Source: Paulinella micropora
Taxonomy: Eukaryota > Cercozoa > Imbricatea > Euglyphida > Paulinellidae
Assembly: GCA_019918135.1 (NCBI GenBank)
Contig: WBZZ01002988.1
Coordinates: 180,001-244,000, forward strand
Direction: 5' to 3'
DNA length: 64,000 bases
In this document: positions 28,441 to 39,024 of the stretch, piece by piece
Position numbering within the stretch: the first letter of the stretch is position 1
Layout of the letters: each line of letters starts with the position of its first letter
Made by a program: the position numbers and the translations under genes
Notes under the pieces: generated by a model
Told to the model about the DNA's origin: nothing
Database searches by the model: none
The model's input: the letters and a program-made list of their open reading frames with translations, nothing else

Positions 28441-30838
28441 GGCACTCGCAAAAGCTGGTAGACACGAGGTGACTTCCCAAGGGGGTTTGCCAACCACACT
28501 CCGGCTTAGGATGTGATCAACGCTGAACTTGTCCCACACTCAGGTATCATCTGATGATGAGGTGTCCAACGCCCTCTTTAGGCCCGTAGGCAGTGTCAGG
28601 ATTCTTGCATCCTTAAGAGATATGCTTTGAGTTCCTTTTTGAATTCTGCTTTGTATGAGATATCTCTTAGGTGCTCTGGCAGCTTATCCCATTGTGCTTG
28701 TGCTGCTCTGCTGTATTGACCCGTCGTTGAGTCGTTGTACATGTGTTTCTTTGATGACCGCCTAGTGTTGTAGTTATGAACAGCTGTGATTGGTCGGATA
28801 TTGTTGTAGTGAAGGGGAAGGAAAGCCTTGAAGGCTAGGTAAATAAGGGAGTGTGCATCCATGCATACGCTATATTTATACATGTTAAGTATGTTGAGTA
28901 AGCGTAGTTTGGCAAAAAGAGGCTTGGTAGGTGTTCTCCATGATTTGAGACATATCAGACGGACTATACGTTTTTGGATGATAATGAGTGGATGTATAAT
29001 GGTGTTGTAGTCATCAGATCCCCATATAGAGATACCATACATAAGTAGGGGGTATACATGTGCATAGTAAAGTTGGAGGAGGATGTGAGTGGGAATCAGG
29101 CTGTTCACATAACGAAACATTTGGACGAATGGTTGAAGGCGGAATATAATAGATTGTATATGTTCACGGAAGGACAGGTTGCTTTGGATGATTGTACCTA
29201 ATAATTTTACCTTTCGTTCTTGTTGGAGCCTCTTGCCGTCGATAGTCAAGTCGAGCTGCACCTTCTGTTCATGCTTGTGGAAGATAGTGTAGGTGGTTTT
29301 GGTGGGGTTGGGTACTAGGTTATGTCTGTAGAAATAGTGGACAAGGTTCGTTGTATCAGTTTGTGCTTGCTCTTGGAGTTGTTCTTTATTCTTAGCAGCA
29401 ATGATAAGTGTGGTGTCATCTGCGTATGCAAAGACTGTCCCGTGTGTTAGTGAAAGTACAATATCATTGATGTATAGAATGAAGAGCGTTGTTGAGAGTG
29501 TGCTACCTTGCGGGATCCCATGTGTGATCTTGCGTGGATAAGAACGAGCATATTGGGTAAATACTGTTTGGTATCGTTTTGTGAGGTATGATTTAAAAAA
29601 GGTAGTGATGTTATCGCTAAAATTTATATTATTTCGTAGTTTATGGATGAGTGTTTCATGATCGATAGTGTCATAGGCTTTCGATAGGTCAATAAATAGA
29701 GCAAGTACATACCTTCCTGGGCCTTTGAGGTTTTGGATGTAATTTAAGATGGTGTGTGTAGTGATTGTTGTGTTCGAGTGTGGTCGGAAGGCGTATTGAG
29801 TTCGGGAGAGGATGTCGTACCTGGTAAGGTGGGCCATCAGTTGCTTGTTGAGTATAGTGCCAAAGACCTTAGCAATAATCGGCAGTAGCGAGATAGGTCT
29901 GTAATTCTCAGGAAGCGTTCTATCTTTAGCTTTATATATTTCAATAACTTTAGTTATTTTTAGTGCATCAGGGTATTGGTTATGTTCTATAGCTTTATTA
30001 AAGAGCGTTGTTAATATCGGGGCAATGTACTTTGTAGGTCTTGCATGATGGTTGGTTTTATTTTGTTTATATCTTCTGCTTTGTTTCTGTTAATTGCTTT
30101 CAGTGTATCGACTACATCATCCTGCAAAACGCGTTTGAGTGTAAAGGGAGGCAGTTTTCTCTGTGTTAGGTCTATTTCCTCTTTTCTGACTTTATGTTCT
30201 TGGGGGATTTGGGCACTGACCTTGGAGCCGACCGTCGTGTAGTGTCTGTTGAGTGCATTAGCAATACCTTTGGGGTCGGTAATTACCTTATCATCTACGC
30301 AGAGTTGGGTGGGCGAGGTCTTCAGACCTTGTGTCTGTGGGATCAGCTTTCTCAACGCATTCATACGTTTTTTTGGATCGTGACTTAGTTTTTCCATTAA
30401 GGTAGTCATGTATGCTTTCTTAGCTTTCTTAATCTCTCTATTAGTTTTATTTCTATGCTTATTATACTTAGTTCTATTACTTTTAACTGGGCATGTTATT
30501 TTTATTTCATACAGTTCTCTTTGTTTCTTAATCATAACTCTAATTTCATTATTGCACCATGGTTTCCATTTTCGTTTCTTTACACTTTTCATACTTTTCT
30601 ACCACTTTCTTAATAGCTGTATGTATTTTATTTATATAATTATTAGGAGTATCGTTATTTAGTTCTGGGTCAAGAACTTGCTTAAGTTCATAAATTATTT
30701 CTTCTGTTATTATTTCCTTCTTGTCTTCATATCTCTTATTACTTAGGATTTTATTATTATTTTTCTTATGTGTGATTGGGGTGTGAAAGATAGCATAGAT
30801 GGGGTGGTGATCAGAGATGCATGTAGGTAAGACATCAG
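28441..30838 (-). mobile_element. Non-LTR retrotransposon (LINE), 5'-truncated, CR1/L2/Jockey-like
   Basis: Minus strand. It begins inside the C-terminus of the apurinic endonuclease (SDHHPIYAIFHTP, about 30810), then a linker, then reverse transcriptase from about 30010 to 28596. RT motifs: NYRPISLLP, LALFIDLSKAYDTIDH, GIPQGSTLS and the catalytic FAYADDTTL, followed by LLGTIIQSN and a C-terminal tail (YNTRRSSKKHMY...LPEHLRDI). Frames change near 30595 and 30020, so the copy is dead. The 3' untranslated part runs to about 28441. The 5' end is truncated at a (TAC)n tract. Within the APE-type LINEs it looks closest to the CR1/L2/Jockey group, but I cannot choose a clade by eye. Confidence 0.85.
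28596..30592 (-). pseudogene. LINE reverse transcriptase frame
   Basis: Two long frames, 30592-30011 and 29837-28596 with the stretch between them readable in the second frame (LTTLFNKAIEHNQYPDAL). The catalytic YADD is intact. One frameshift near 30020 and another near 30595 separate the pieces; the endonuclease is mostly missing. No nucleic-acid-binding ORF1 is present because of the truncation. Confidence 0.8.

Positions 30839-30905
<67 letters not shown>
30838..30905. repeat. (TAC)n microsatellite at the LINE truncation point
   Basis: About 22 TAC units directly at the 5' end of the LINE, suggesting insertion into, or end-joining to, a pre-existing tract. Confidence 0.85.
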
Positions 30906-31162
30906 AGTTCGACTGATCATGAGAATGTGAGAGTACAAGAACTAGAAGAAGATTTGGCTTTTGTTTGATTTTGAAGCAAAGATCACGCAATAATCTATCA
31001 TCCGTAAATAACGTAATTATCTTGTGCCAGTGTATCTTTTCTACGGTCGACAACCGCACCCTTTTAATAGAGACTTTTCGCTTGTTATTTTTCAGTAAGC
31101 GAGCGTTGCTGAAATTACGGTCAGACAAGCAAAATGGAATCATTGGGCCTGATCATGATAGT
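30906..31162. other. Unassigned stretch before Polinton 1
   Basis: No gene recognised. The last six bases, GATAGT (31157-31162), would be one half of a 6-bp Polinton target duplication; the other half is not visible in the window. Confidence 0.3.
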
Positions 31163-31449
31163 AGTATAGGGGGCCACTTTGGCACACTTTTTCAGTGCAG
31201 TTTCTCTACAGAAACCACACTAAGAGCCGTTATTCGTTATTTCGTCTTCCTATTTATAACTAATATAGACAAACAAAAGAGAGAAAAATGGCTACCTTTA
31301 AATAATTATTATTAAATTGACCTTTTTCGTCTTACTCTTCCAACTTCAGTCTTCTCCACCTACCACACACAAGTATGGTATGAGTAAATCTCTTTGAAAT
31401 AAAGAGGGCTTTCGCCCAATTTTTTTAAAATTGAAAACACACTAGTTTA
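31163..31449 (+). repeat. Putative left terminal region of Polinton 1
   Basis: Begins AGTATAGGGGGCCACTTTGG, fitting the AG...CT ends usual for Polintons. Non-coding up to the first gene. Contains GGGCTTTCGCCC, a small stem-loop, near 31409. The terminal-repeat status is unproven because the second copy is absent from the window. Confidence 0.4.
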
Positions 31450-31489
31450 TACTCCTATGTGCTAAAGGAGTAAGTGGTTATAACCACTT
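31450..31489. terminator. Stem-loops after the 31906-31490 gene
   Basis: The perfect palindrome AAGTGGTTATAACCACTT (31472-31489) touches the stop codon of the minus-strand gene, and TACTCCT...AAGGAGTA (31450-31472) forms a second stem directly beyond it. They fit the pattern of hairpins at gene ends across this element. Confidence 0.55.
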
Positions 31490-31906
31490 TTATTCAATTC
31501 TTTGTCTTTTATATTTCTCATATGCTTGAATGATTTCTGATGAAGTTTTACCACTATCAATCATTTTTCTTGCTCGAATTTCATCGTCAACTCTCATCGG
31601 TTGATTTTCCGCACCTAACCAATGTTCAAATAATCGTAATTGTTTTTTCTTATTTATTTCTTTTCTCTTTTCTTCTCTCTTTATCAAATCTATTTTTTCC
31701 TTTCTTTCTATTTCTCCTTTTCGCATTTCAAGTATTTCGTTAATAGCATTTCCTTTGTTTTTGCAATCTCTTTTTTGCTTTTCCAATTCAATCCTTTCTT
31801 TCTCATTTTCGTCAAGTTTGCTTTGTATTATTTCATTTCTTGTTTCGTTTTTCAATTTTTGTTTCATTAATTCAGATAGTTTTTTGTCTTTCATTTTTCC
31901 AACCAT
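31490..31906 (-). CDS. Polinton 1 coiled-coil protein of unknown function
   Basis: 138 codons, starting MVGKMKDKKLSELMKQ. Almost entirely Lys/Glu-rich with predicted long coiled coil (residues about 10-90), then a conserved-looking C-terminal part RLFEHWLGAENQPMRVDDE and KMIDSGKTSSEIIQAYEKY. No known domain recognised. It is the gene nearest the proposed left end and is transcribed towards it; the spliced gene at 32240 diverges from it. It is open throughout. Confidence 0.6.
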   Translation of the reverse strand: MVGKMKDKKLSELMKQKLKNETRNEIIQSKLDENEKERIELEKQKRDCKNKGNAINEILEMRKGEIERKEKIDLIKREEKRKEINKKKQLRLFEHWLGAENQPMRVDDEIRARKMIDSGKTSSEIIQAYEKYKRQRIE

Positions 31907-32239
31907 TTATTATTTTCTCTTTCAAAATATTCGTTGTCGCTGTTATCTTCCTCGCTACTCATAATATATGTAATCCTGTCCAAAAAGTCAAGGTGTCGAG
32001 GTTGCAAACTTTTGCACTTTGTTACCTCAGCCTGACCTTTCTCGTCTACGGTGTAAAAAAAATTTTCGCTTTTCCTTTTTTAAGGCATTTCAAACGAACA
32101 GCCGAAATCCAGAAATTCACACAATTGAGTAAAATGTTTTTCCTCGTGCTTTTTCGTTCTGCGACTTTTTTTCCAGAATTCCCAAAGTGGCTAAGACAAG
32201 AAGTCCAGACCCTTGCTGTTTTTGTGTGTTGCTTGTAGG
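31907..32239. promoter_or_regulatory. Divergent intergenic region
   Basis: About 330 bp between two divergent genes. AT-rich, with T-rich runs; probably holds both promoters. An open frame across it (31840-32238) is antisense to the left gene and has no support. A splice-acceptor-like TTGCTTGTAG just before the ATG at 32240 hints at a possible 5' untranslated intron. Confidence 0.35.
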
Positions 32240-32944
32240 ATGTCGGACAACGAGCCTGAAGAGGAGCGACACGACGACCCAGAGCAGGAAGAGCCTGAAA
32301 ATGAGGTAATTTCATTTATGCTTTTTGTTTTATGTGTATGCTGTTTCTTGTATAGGGTGCTATGGCCCTTCTGGAGGCACAGCAAGAAGCACAGGACGCA
32401 CATGATGCACGTGTTCAGGTAAATTATATAAGTTTATTTTTTTCTTGCCTTTCTTTATGTGTGTATAGCAAACAGAGGAAAAAAACGTCGCCGACACTGC
32501 TATTGAGGTAAATCATTTTTATTCTATTGTTTGTTTTATTGTCTGTATGATTAGGATGTAACAGAAGATACAAAGAACATGAGTGTAGTAGAAGTTCCTG
32601 CCTGGTTGAGGCCTAGAGGTGCTAGGAAAAAAGGTGCAAAAAAGGGGGGAAGACCAACAGGCAGCAGAAATGTCGTGATTAGAATCAGCGATGTTAATGT
32701 AGTAATAGATAAGAAGGCAGGAAATGCAAAGTATTATTCTGTAGAGGTGCCAAATTCTATTGCTGTTGTTGTCTGGGGATACCGCTCAGCTCCGCAAGAA
32801 ATTTCAGAATATGTTGTCGTATTTGAGCCTCGTGTAGGAGAAACAGATATGATTATGGTGAGAACATGGCCTAATGTGGCGGAGATTGTTTCTCATTTTG
32901 GAAGAGTGGTGCAAACTATTTACAAAGCCAAGTTCATCCGTTAA
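32240..32944 (+). CDS. Polinton 1 four-exon gene with tiny introns, AT-hook-like protein
   Basis: Exons 32240-32305, 32356-32418, 32469-32507 and 32555-32944, joined by introns of 50, 50 and 47 bp. Every donor is GTAA and every acceptor is TAG preceded by a pyrimidine/T-rich tract; all exons end in phase 0, so the frame stays open to the stop. The protein (about 185 residues) starts with an acidic part (MSDNEPEEERHDDPEQEEPE), then a Gln/Ala-rich helix, then a basic AT-hook-like motif KKGGRPTGSRN, then a compact domain rich in Val/Ile ending KAKFIR with no recognised family. It may bind DNA. Spliced genes are known from some Polintons; such short introns imply a host with small introns or an origin from one. 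Confidence 0.65.
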
Positions 32945-32966
32945 TTAAATAAGTTGTTAAGCATAG

Positions 32967-33008
32967 CATTTTCTTCTAGATAAACAAATACCAATCTGGA
33001 AGAAAATG
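32967..33008. terminator. Stem-loop between convergent genes
   Basis: Arms CATTTTCTTCTAGA (32967-32980) and TCTGGAAGAAAATG (32995-33008) pair over 14 bp with one G-U, around a 14-nt loop. It lies between the 3' ends of the spliced gene and the integrase and can serve both strands. Confidence 0.6.
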
Positions 33009-33042
33009 TTATTGCCAAATGTTTCGTTTTAATTTATTTTTA

Positions 33043-34032
33043 TTAAAGGTCTAACTTTTCGATTTTCTTTTTTATTCTAGCACTGCTCCGTATGTTTTCC
33101 GGTTTTACATCCAATGATTTTAATAAATTAATATTTTTTTTCTCTTTTGTAATTTGTTTCACTTTGTCCGATAACTGCTCCTTCGGTTCTTCTTCTTCAT
33201 GATGCTCTTCAACTTTAGTCTTTAATAATTCTGACGGTCTTACTAAGTCTTCTTCTGATAGTATAACTTTGAAGCCTTTACGGCCCTTAACCTTGAGTAT
33301 AGTTTTACTGAATTGCTTGTCCCCTTTAGAAAAAATAGTTCTTTCTAATTCCTTTCTTACTCTTGTTCCTTTAGGGAATTCATTAATTAAAGGATTTCTG
33401 TAGATTTCCTGAGTGTTCTTTTCGGTTCCTTCAAAAACATTAATCGGAACTGCTTTAATTGTTGTATGATATGTTTTATTATAAGCATCAACAACCTCAT
33501 GAATAATAGGAACCCATTGAAAATTTTCATTAAATTCCCATATTAAGTTTAATTCATTTCGTATTGTTCTAATAAACCTATCAATTATACCCATTGTTCT
33601 GTGATCGCCTACTTGGACAGTTCTATGTTCAATATTATTTTGTCTGAACTATTCACTGACTTGTCCCTTAAACTCACCACCATTATCTGAAGTAATTCTT
33701 TCAGGAACTTTTTTTGTAAATATTTTTTTTAACCCTTCTAAGACATAACCAGTTGTTTTATTTTTGACTGGCTCAATCCACCCACGACGGCTATATACAT
33801 CAATAGCAACTAATCCAAAATTATTGTTAGCATTACCTTTCTTTGTCGCCACCTTTGACATATCCATTAAATCAATAAATACTTGACTTAGTGGTTTTGC
33901 TTCTGGTGATGTTATCGTGTTCCATATCTTAGCGGGCTTTGATTGAAAATGTATCTCGGCCACTTCTTCAAGTTTTTCTTTCCGCTCTGTCTGCTCAGGA
34001 GTTTCTTGTTGCTGAGTATGTTTGCTGTCCAT
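33043..34032 (-). pseudogene. Polinton 1 retroviral-type integrase (broken)
   Basis: DDE/rve integrase. Start MDSKHTQQQETPEQ is chosen because it lies 2 nt after the conserved 5' module. Seen: VFIDLMDMSKV and YSRRGWIEPVKN of the catalytic core, TSDNGGEFKGQ, then RFIRTIRNELN and AYNKTYHTTIK, then a chromo-like C-terminal part with KGRKGFKVILSEEDLV and a Lys-rich tail. This enzyme inserts Polintons into the genome and groups with retroviral and Ginger integrases. About one break; treated as a fossil. Confidence 0.85.
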
Positions 34033-34033
34033 T

Positions 34034-34087
34034 GATATTTTAGAATTGCGTTTCGTGCTCCGCACTCTCACTTATTCTAAAACATCG
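34034..34087 (-). promoter_or_regulatory. 5' module, copy 1 (before integrase)
   Basis: Minus-strand sequence CGATGTTTTAGAATAAGTG ... ATTCTAAAATATC, ending 1 nt before the integrase ATG. The outer arms TTTTAGAAT and ATTCTAAAA pair over 9 bp and a small GTGC...GCAC hairpin lies within. The same element occurs at 40265-40318 and 42037-42091. May be a late promoter or a 5' leader structure; unknown. Confidence 0.75.
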
Positions 34088-34118
34088 TTTTTTCTTTTTC
34101 TTTTTATTTAATCGCAGA

Positions 34119-34176
34119 CGATGTTTGTTGAAGACGTAGTCTGAAAAGAAAATCGTAGATTTTCTAAACAAATATC
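34119..34176 (-). terminator. 3' module, copy 1 (after the 34429-34175 gene)
   Basis: Minus-strand GATATTTGTTT ... AACAAACATCG, overlapping the TGA stop of the upstream gene. Between the arms are AGAAAATC-GTA-GATTTTCT and AGAC-TAC-GTCT hairpins. Same design at 40197-40232 and 41902-41979. Likely a 3'-end or RNA-processing signal. Confidence 0.75.
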
Positions 34177-34429
34177 AAAATTTTAAAAACATTCTTGAGA
34201 CATCATCATTATTTTTTTCTTTCTTGCTTGGTTTCTCTGCTTGATTATAAACATTAACAGATATGTTTGACTTCTTTCCGTTTCCTTTTTTAGATTTAGA
34301 CTTCGGCTCTTCCTCTTCGCTTTCTTCACTTTCGCTTTCGCTCTCATCAGGCTCAGGCTCAGGCACAGGCTTTTTACTTACTTTCTTTTTTGCTTCCGCT
34401 TTCTTTCTCCTTATTTTCATTTTAGCCAT
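34175..34429 (-). CDS. Polinton 1 small charged protein
   Basis: 84 codons, MAKMKIRRKKAEAKKK start, a Pro-Glu/Ser-Glu repeat (PEPEPDESESESEESEEEE), then a basic tail and VSRMFLKF. Lys-rich ends around an acidic middle suggest a nucleic-acid- or chaperone-like role, but there is no known domain. It is followed on the same strand by the integrase, with the 3' and 5' modules between. Confidence 0.6.
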   Translation of the reverse strand: MAKMKIRRKKAEAKKKVSKKPVPEPEPDESESESEESEEEEPKSKSKKGNGKKSNISVNVYNQAEKPSKKEKNNDDVSRMFLKF

Positions 34430-34516
34430 TTTTTCTGCTATAATATCTGTGAAATCACATTCTTCATCGCTCTTAATATATTTTAGTATTTTTTAAATAA
34501 ATAATTAAATAATATA
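34430..34516. promoter_or_regulatory. Divergent promoter region before the fibre gene
   Basis: 87 bp, almost pure A/T next to the fibre ATG (TTAAATAAATAATTAAATAA), separating divergent genes. Likely holds a TATA-type promoter for each; none is proven. Confidence 0.4.
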
Positions 34517-37500
34517 ATGTCGCAATATAAACCATTACTAGGCTTGTCAGAAATCGCAACAGACAGCCTATCAATAGCCAACCTTGACCTTACCAACACA
34601 AACATAGTCGGTCTTAATACAGACAGAGTGCCAGAAGATGATGACCCCATAAATCTTTATTACACTGACGACCGATTTGATACACGACTGGCTACCAAAA
34701 GCACCGCAGACATTAAAGAAGGACTTAATTATTATTGGACTGATAACCGCTTTGACACACGGCTCGCTTTAAAATCAACAACTGACCTAAAAGAAGGACT
34801 TAATTATTATTGGACTGATAACCGCTTTGATACACGGCTCGCTTTAAAATCAACTACGGATATCAAAGAAGGAAGCCGTTTATACTACACAGAGCAACGA
34901 GTAAGGGATAATGACGAAGTCAAAGGCTCAACTCAACACCGCTCTAATACTTCCAATCCGCACCAAACCAGTTTATATAATTTGATTGACACAAACATAT
35001 TTGCACAAGCAAGCGGACAATACTTAACTTACAACGATGTAGAAGGTAAATGGAAGAATACAGCCCTTGGTTCAATTGATACACTTTCAGATGTGGTCAT
35101 TACAGCACCAGTGGCGATGAATAGTTATCTAACATATAATTCAATAAACTGGGTAAATAAAACATTTCCGATAAATGTTGATGAAACAGGCAACATTAGT
35201 ATGGAAAGGAAGAATATAACAGGAGTTAATTTACTAAATGATAATAATAATAAGGTGTCACCGAGTGGAAGTATAGATAGCCACAGCGATGTGACAATAA
35301 CAGGTTTTCCAGCAGATAATCAACTGATTATGTATAGCACGGGGCAATGTAGAAACGCCACACCACCCTTTCTTAGATTAGACGGCACAGCCAGTATGAC
35401 GGGAGGACTAAATATGAATGGTTATGCTATTTCGGGGGCTTCTACATATAATGGAATTAATCTCGCTAATCTCGCAGTTGATGGTTCGGTGGTCAAACTA
35501 ACAGGAGACCAAACCGTAGGAGGAATTAAAACATTCAGCAATATAATAAATGCGAGTGCGGGGATTGATATGAAAAGCCAAAGCATAACAAATGTTAATC
35601 TTGTTGATGGTGTGGATGTTTCAGTTCTTGATACTTCGGTGGATTGAATGTTTCAGTTCTTGATACTAACAGGAGACCAAACCATAGCAGGGAATAAAAA
35701 ATTTACATCAACTTTAGAAGTAAGTGGTTCATCCAATCCTACTACTTTTGACGGCATTGGAATGGCCTTTGATACAAAAATAGGAATGATTGCAGCACAA
35801 AAAACTGCAACAGCGACTTGGTATCCGATGCAAATAACGGGTTCGTATGTTGAGTTATATTCGGGTAATACTTTAATTATAACCGCAACTGGAACAACAC
35901 TATCTTTGAATAACAACAAAGTAACAAACTTAGCCACACCATCAGCAACAACTGACGGAGCAAATAAAAGTTATGTTGATAAAAAAGACGGGCAAAATGT
36001 GAAACTAACAGGAAACCAAACCATAGCAGGAATTAAGACATATAGCAGTGGTGTTGAAATAACTGGAAATTCAATCAATTCAATAACAAAGGGCGCATTT
36101 ATCGTTTTCAATTCTACCAGTAATATTGGGTCTATTGCTAGTTTGGATATGAACACGGCAACATATTACAACTTTGAAATTTCTGCGAAAAAAATAAGTT
36201 TTATTATTGATGGGGTAATCGTCGGTTGGGTAAATGCTTCGGGGCTAGATTGTAATAGTAGCAAAATAGCCAACCTTGGAGCTCCGACATTAGCGGCCGA
36301 TGGAGCAAACAAAAGTTATGTAGATACATTGGACGGGCAAAATGTAAAACTAACAACAGACCAAACCATAACAGGAAGTAAAACATTTAATGGGGCGAGC
36401 ACTACGATAAAATATCTAACTTCAACGAACAACGCCGATTTTAATAATCAAACTATCACTAATGGCGGAAATATAACATATAATGGGGCGAGGATATTAA
36501 ACCAAAATGGAGGAGATATATTCTTTTCACGGACAGCAGGAGATTATCAGTATTTCTTATTTACTCTAAATACTGCTACAAGTGGAACCGCGAACCAACG
36601 AGGTTATGTATTTACGAATGTAGCATTTGATGCAAAAGGGGCGGGACTTTATATTTCAAAACTTTTGGATAATAAAAGTGCTTCGTCTGATATCGTCCGT
36701 TTTAACAATGCTGGCGGTATGCGATTTTATGGTGCTTTGGATATGAACTCAAACAACATAACAAATGGCGGAACAATAACGGGAACTACATTAACGGCAA
36801 CTGCTGGCATGACTACAACAACTTTAACGGCGAGCGGACTATTAAATGCAAATGGAGGTTCTAGCATAGTTATACAAGGAAACACAAATGGTGGTAATAC
36901 GAGAGGAATATTTTTGTGGGACACAGGCAACACCAGTTATGGCATTTATATGGCTTCAAATGGAGGAGCTACAAATACCAGAAGTCTAGCAGGAGGGTCT
37001 GCGGTTGCAGGCAACGATTTCACTTCTTTCGCCGTTAGATTTAGAGTGAGCAATGTTTCCACTGATGGTTTTATATGGGAGAACTCTTCCGAACAATTGT
37101 TAATATCATTAAATGGGGCAAACGGGACTTTATGGACGAAAGGATTAATAACGGCTAGTGCGGGTATATCAACAACAACAGCAACTGCAAGTGGATTAAT
37201 AACGGCAAATGCAGGGATATCTGTTGTTAATAGCACAGTCGACATACGCGGGGAAGCAAGAAGTGGGTCTCATCCATCACCAGTTGGTTTATATGTCACG
37301 GGCAATCTTAGCCCATCTTCTGACGGTGTTGAATTCAGACACAGCAACGGGACACAGGGAGTTGGTTTTGGTTATGATTCAATATATGCTACGGGAAGCA
37401 ATACCAATCAAGATTTAAATTTTTATGCGAGGGGGACAGGAGTAATCTATGCTCAGAGTGATACAAGCATGACAACAGCATCCAGCGGATTTTTAACATT

Positions 37501-38073
37501 AAGAAAAAGACCAAACAATACGACCAACCCACAAATATTTATGAAAGCAGGAGACTCATCTGGTTATGCGGTAGTAATGAATACAGGTGGATTATTACAT
37601 GCTTGGTCGACTTCATTATCAAATGGTGAAAACAATACAGGATATGTCTTTATTGCAGCAGGAGCGAATGTTTGGTCTTCTGGTTCAGACAGGAGATTAA
37701 AATCAGATATTAAAACACTAGACTGCGGGGATTGTTGCGATAAACTTATGAAAATAAACTGCTGTTCATATTATTTGAAATCAGACGAAAAGAAACAGAA
37801 AAAGAACCACGGATTTATTGCGGATGAAGTAAAAAAAATATTTCCAGAATTTGTGTCTGAAAGTGGACTAAAGTCAGATGATGGAAAAAAGGAAATTATG
37901 AAGGTATATCATACACGGACTTCATACCAATACTGGTTAGTGTTTTTCAACACATGGCGGAAAAGGTAGTTAATTTAGAAAAAGAAAATAAAAATCTTAT
38001 GAATATACTACAAGACCAAGCAAATCAATTAGCAGAAATCAGAGTGGCCGTTCTTGATAATGTCAAACAATAA
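34517..38073 (+). pseudogene. Polinton 1 fibre/spike protein with C-terminal S74 chaperone
   Basis: Very long structural gene (near 1,180 codons). N-terminal third has three copies of a YYWTDNRFDTRLALKST repeat (34657-34880) like those in phage fibres. The middle repeats KLTxDQTIxGxKTF at about 35496, 35665, 36003 and 36348, each followed by a Ser/Thr/Asn/Gly-rich beta-type segment, with SATTDGANKSYVD and ADGANKSYVDTLDG linkers. The C-terminus begins SDRRLKSDIKTL (about 37690) and includes HGFIADEVKKIFPEFV and a terminal coiled coil up to 38073: a Peptidase_S74 intramolecular chaperone, which trims itself off after trimerisation in phage tailspikes. Likely a trimeric receptor-binding fibre. 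Fossil with about two breaks. The next gene overlaps its last 14 bases. Confidence 0.8.
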
Positions 38074-38417
38074 TACAACCAGAGTTCACAGACCACCACC
38101 TATTATGGATATGGATGGCGAACTAACTCCCGAATTAAAGTCTCGTGTTCTTGAAGTAGAACTAAAGACTGAGGAAAAAAAAAATAGAGCACGAATTGGA
38201 AGATAACTGGAATTGTTGTTGTATAAAAAACAGATCAACCGACAGCCGACTTATTAAATACTTATTTCAAATGGGTATCATCATTGCCATTATAGCCCTT
38301 TGTATCGTGAGGCTATCTGAAAAGAACTTGCCGTGCGAGGTTGCTAATACTTATGTCGGAATCCTAACATTGCTTATCGGCATTTGCCTTCCATCACCTT
38401 CTAGCTCAAAGAAATGA
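38060..38417 (+). pseudogene. Polinton 1 small membrane protein
   Basis: Starts at the ATG overlapping the fibre stop (ATGTCAAACAATAA). The N-terminal part is hydrophilic (MSNNNTTRVHRPPPIMDMDG). The C-terminal part has two hydrophobic segments, MGIIIAIIALCIVRL and YVGILTLLIGICLP, joined by a short loop. Polintons often carry small membrane proteins of unknown role, perhaps linked to entry or an internal membrane. About one break. Confidence 0.5.
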
Positions 38418-38580
38418 ACATTCATATACTTGAGTTTTATACCACATAGCATCATTTGAGCACATTAAAGGAATGGCTTCATCAAAACTAACACACCAAT
38501 CACTAAAAGGTTTATACACACATTTAAATTTGGTTTCTATTCCTTTTTGAATACACCACACACAACTTTCATTTTTTTAT
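38418..38580 (-). other. Possible Cys-rich open frame (minus strand)
   Basis: A 54-codon open stretch without a start codon, ending at 38418 next to the convergent membrane-protein gene. It has seven cysteines (ESCVWCIQK, FKCVYKPFSDWCVSF, LMCSND, VYECSFL) with spacing like a small secreted protein. Could be chance or a remnant. Confidence 0.25.
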
Positions 38581-38680
38581 CACTGACCCGTGAGTAAAAG
38601 TCGCAGGCAGTTCGAGCAGAAATATTAATTAATAAAAAGTTTATTAGCACTAATATAGAGTACATCACGGCTGACTATAA

Positions 38681-39016
38681 ATACCAAAAGATTATTTTTC
38701 TGAGCAATGATTTTGCTGGAGGAAGCAAAACATTTAATAAAAATATTCAAATGTCATTCACACCCACCAAAATGAATGTAAAATTGATCCACTATATGAA
38801 CGACGAGACCGAAACCAAAACCAGAATTCTTTATATGGACAGAATTGGAATTATTGGAACATTTGCGGACAGCACCACAGCAAAGGTTACAATTTGGGTG
38901 TTGTAGGATGGACTGACGGACAATATACATTTAAAGTCCTTGAAACTGACAGCGGAAATATTGACACGGGAAATTTAGCAGGCCGAATTGTTGTGTGTTT
39001 GGAATTTTTGGCTTAG
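38681..39016 (+). pseudogene. Polinton 1 unknown structural-type protein
   Basis: Open coding stretch, readable as YQKIIFLSNDFAGGSKTF, MSFTPTKMNVKLIHYMND and later TDGQYTFKVLETDSG ending VCLEFLA just before the ATPase start. Beta-rich composition. It probably starts at 38752 (MSFTPTK) or upstream. About one break. No family recognised. Confidence 0.4.
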
Positions 39017-39024
39017 AATATACG

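Noticed and set aside
28441-30838. Group II intron or LTR-type reverse transcriptase
   Set aside because: The upstream SDHHPIY endonuclease end and the FAYADD motif place it in the APE-type LINEs.
31840-32238. Plus-strand open frame of 132 codons
   Set aside because: Antisense to the coiled-coil gene, Phe/Ser-rich because of that, and it ends at the start of the spliced gene.
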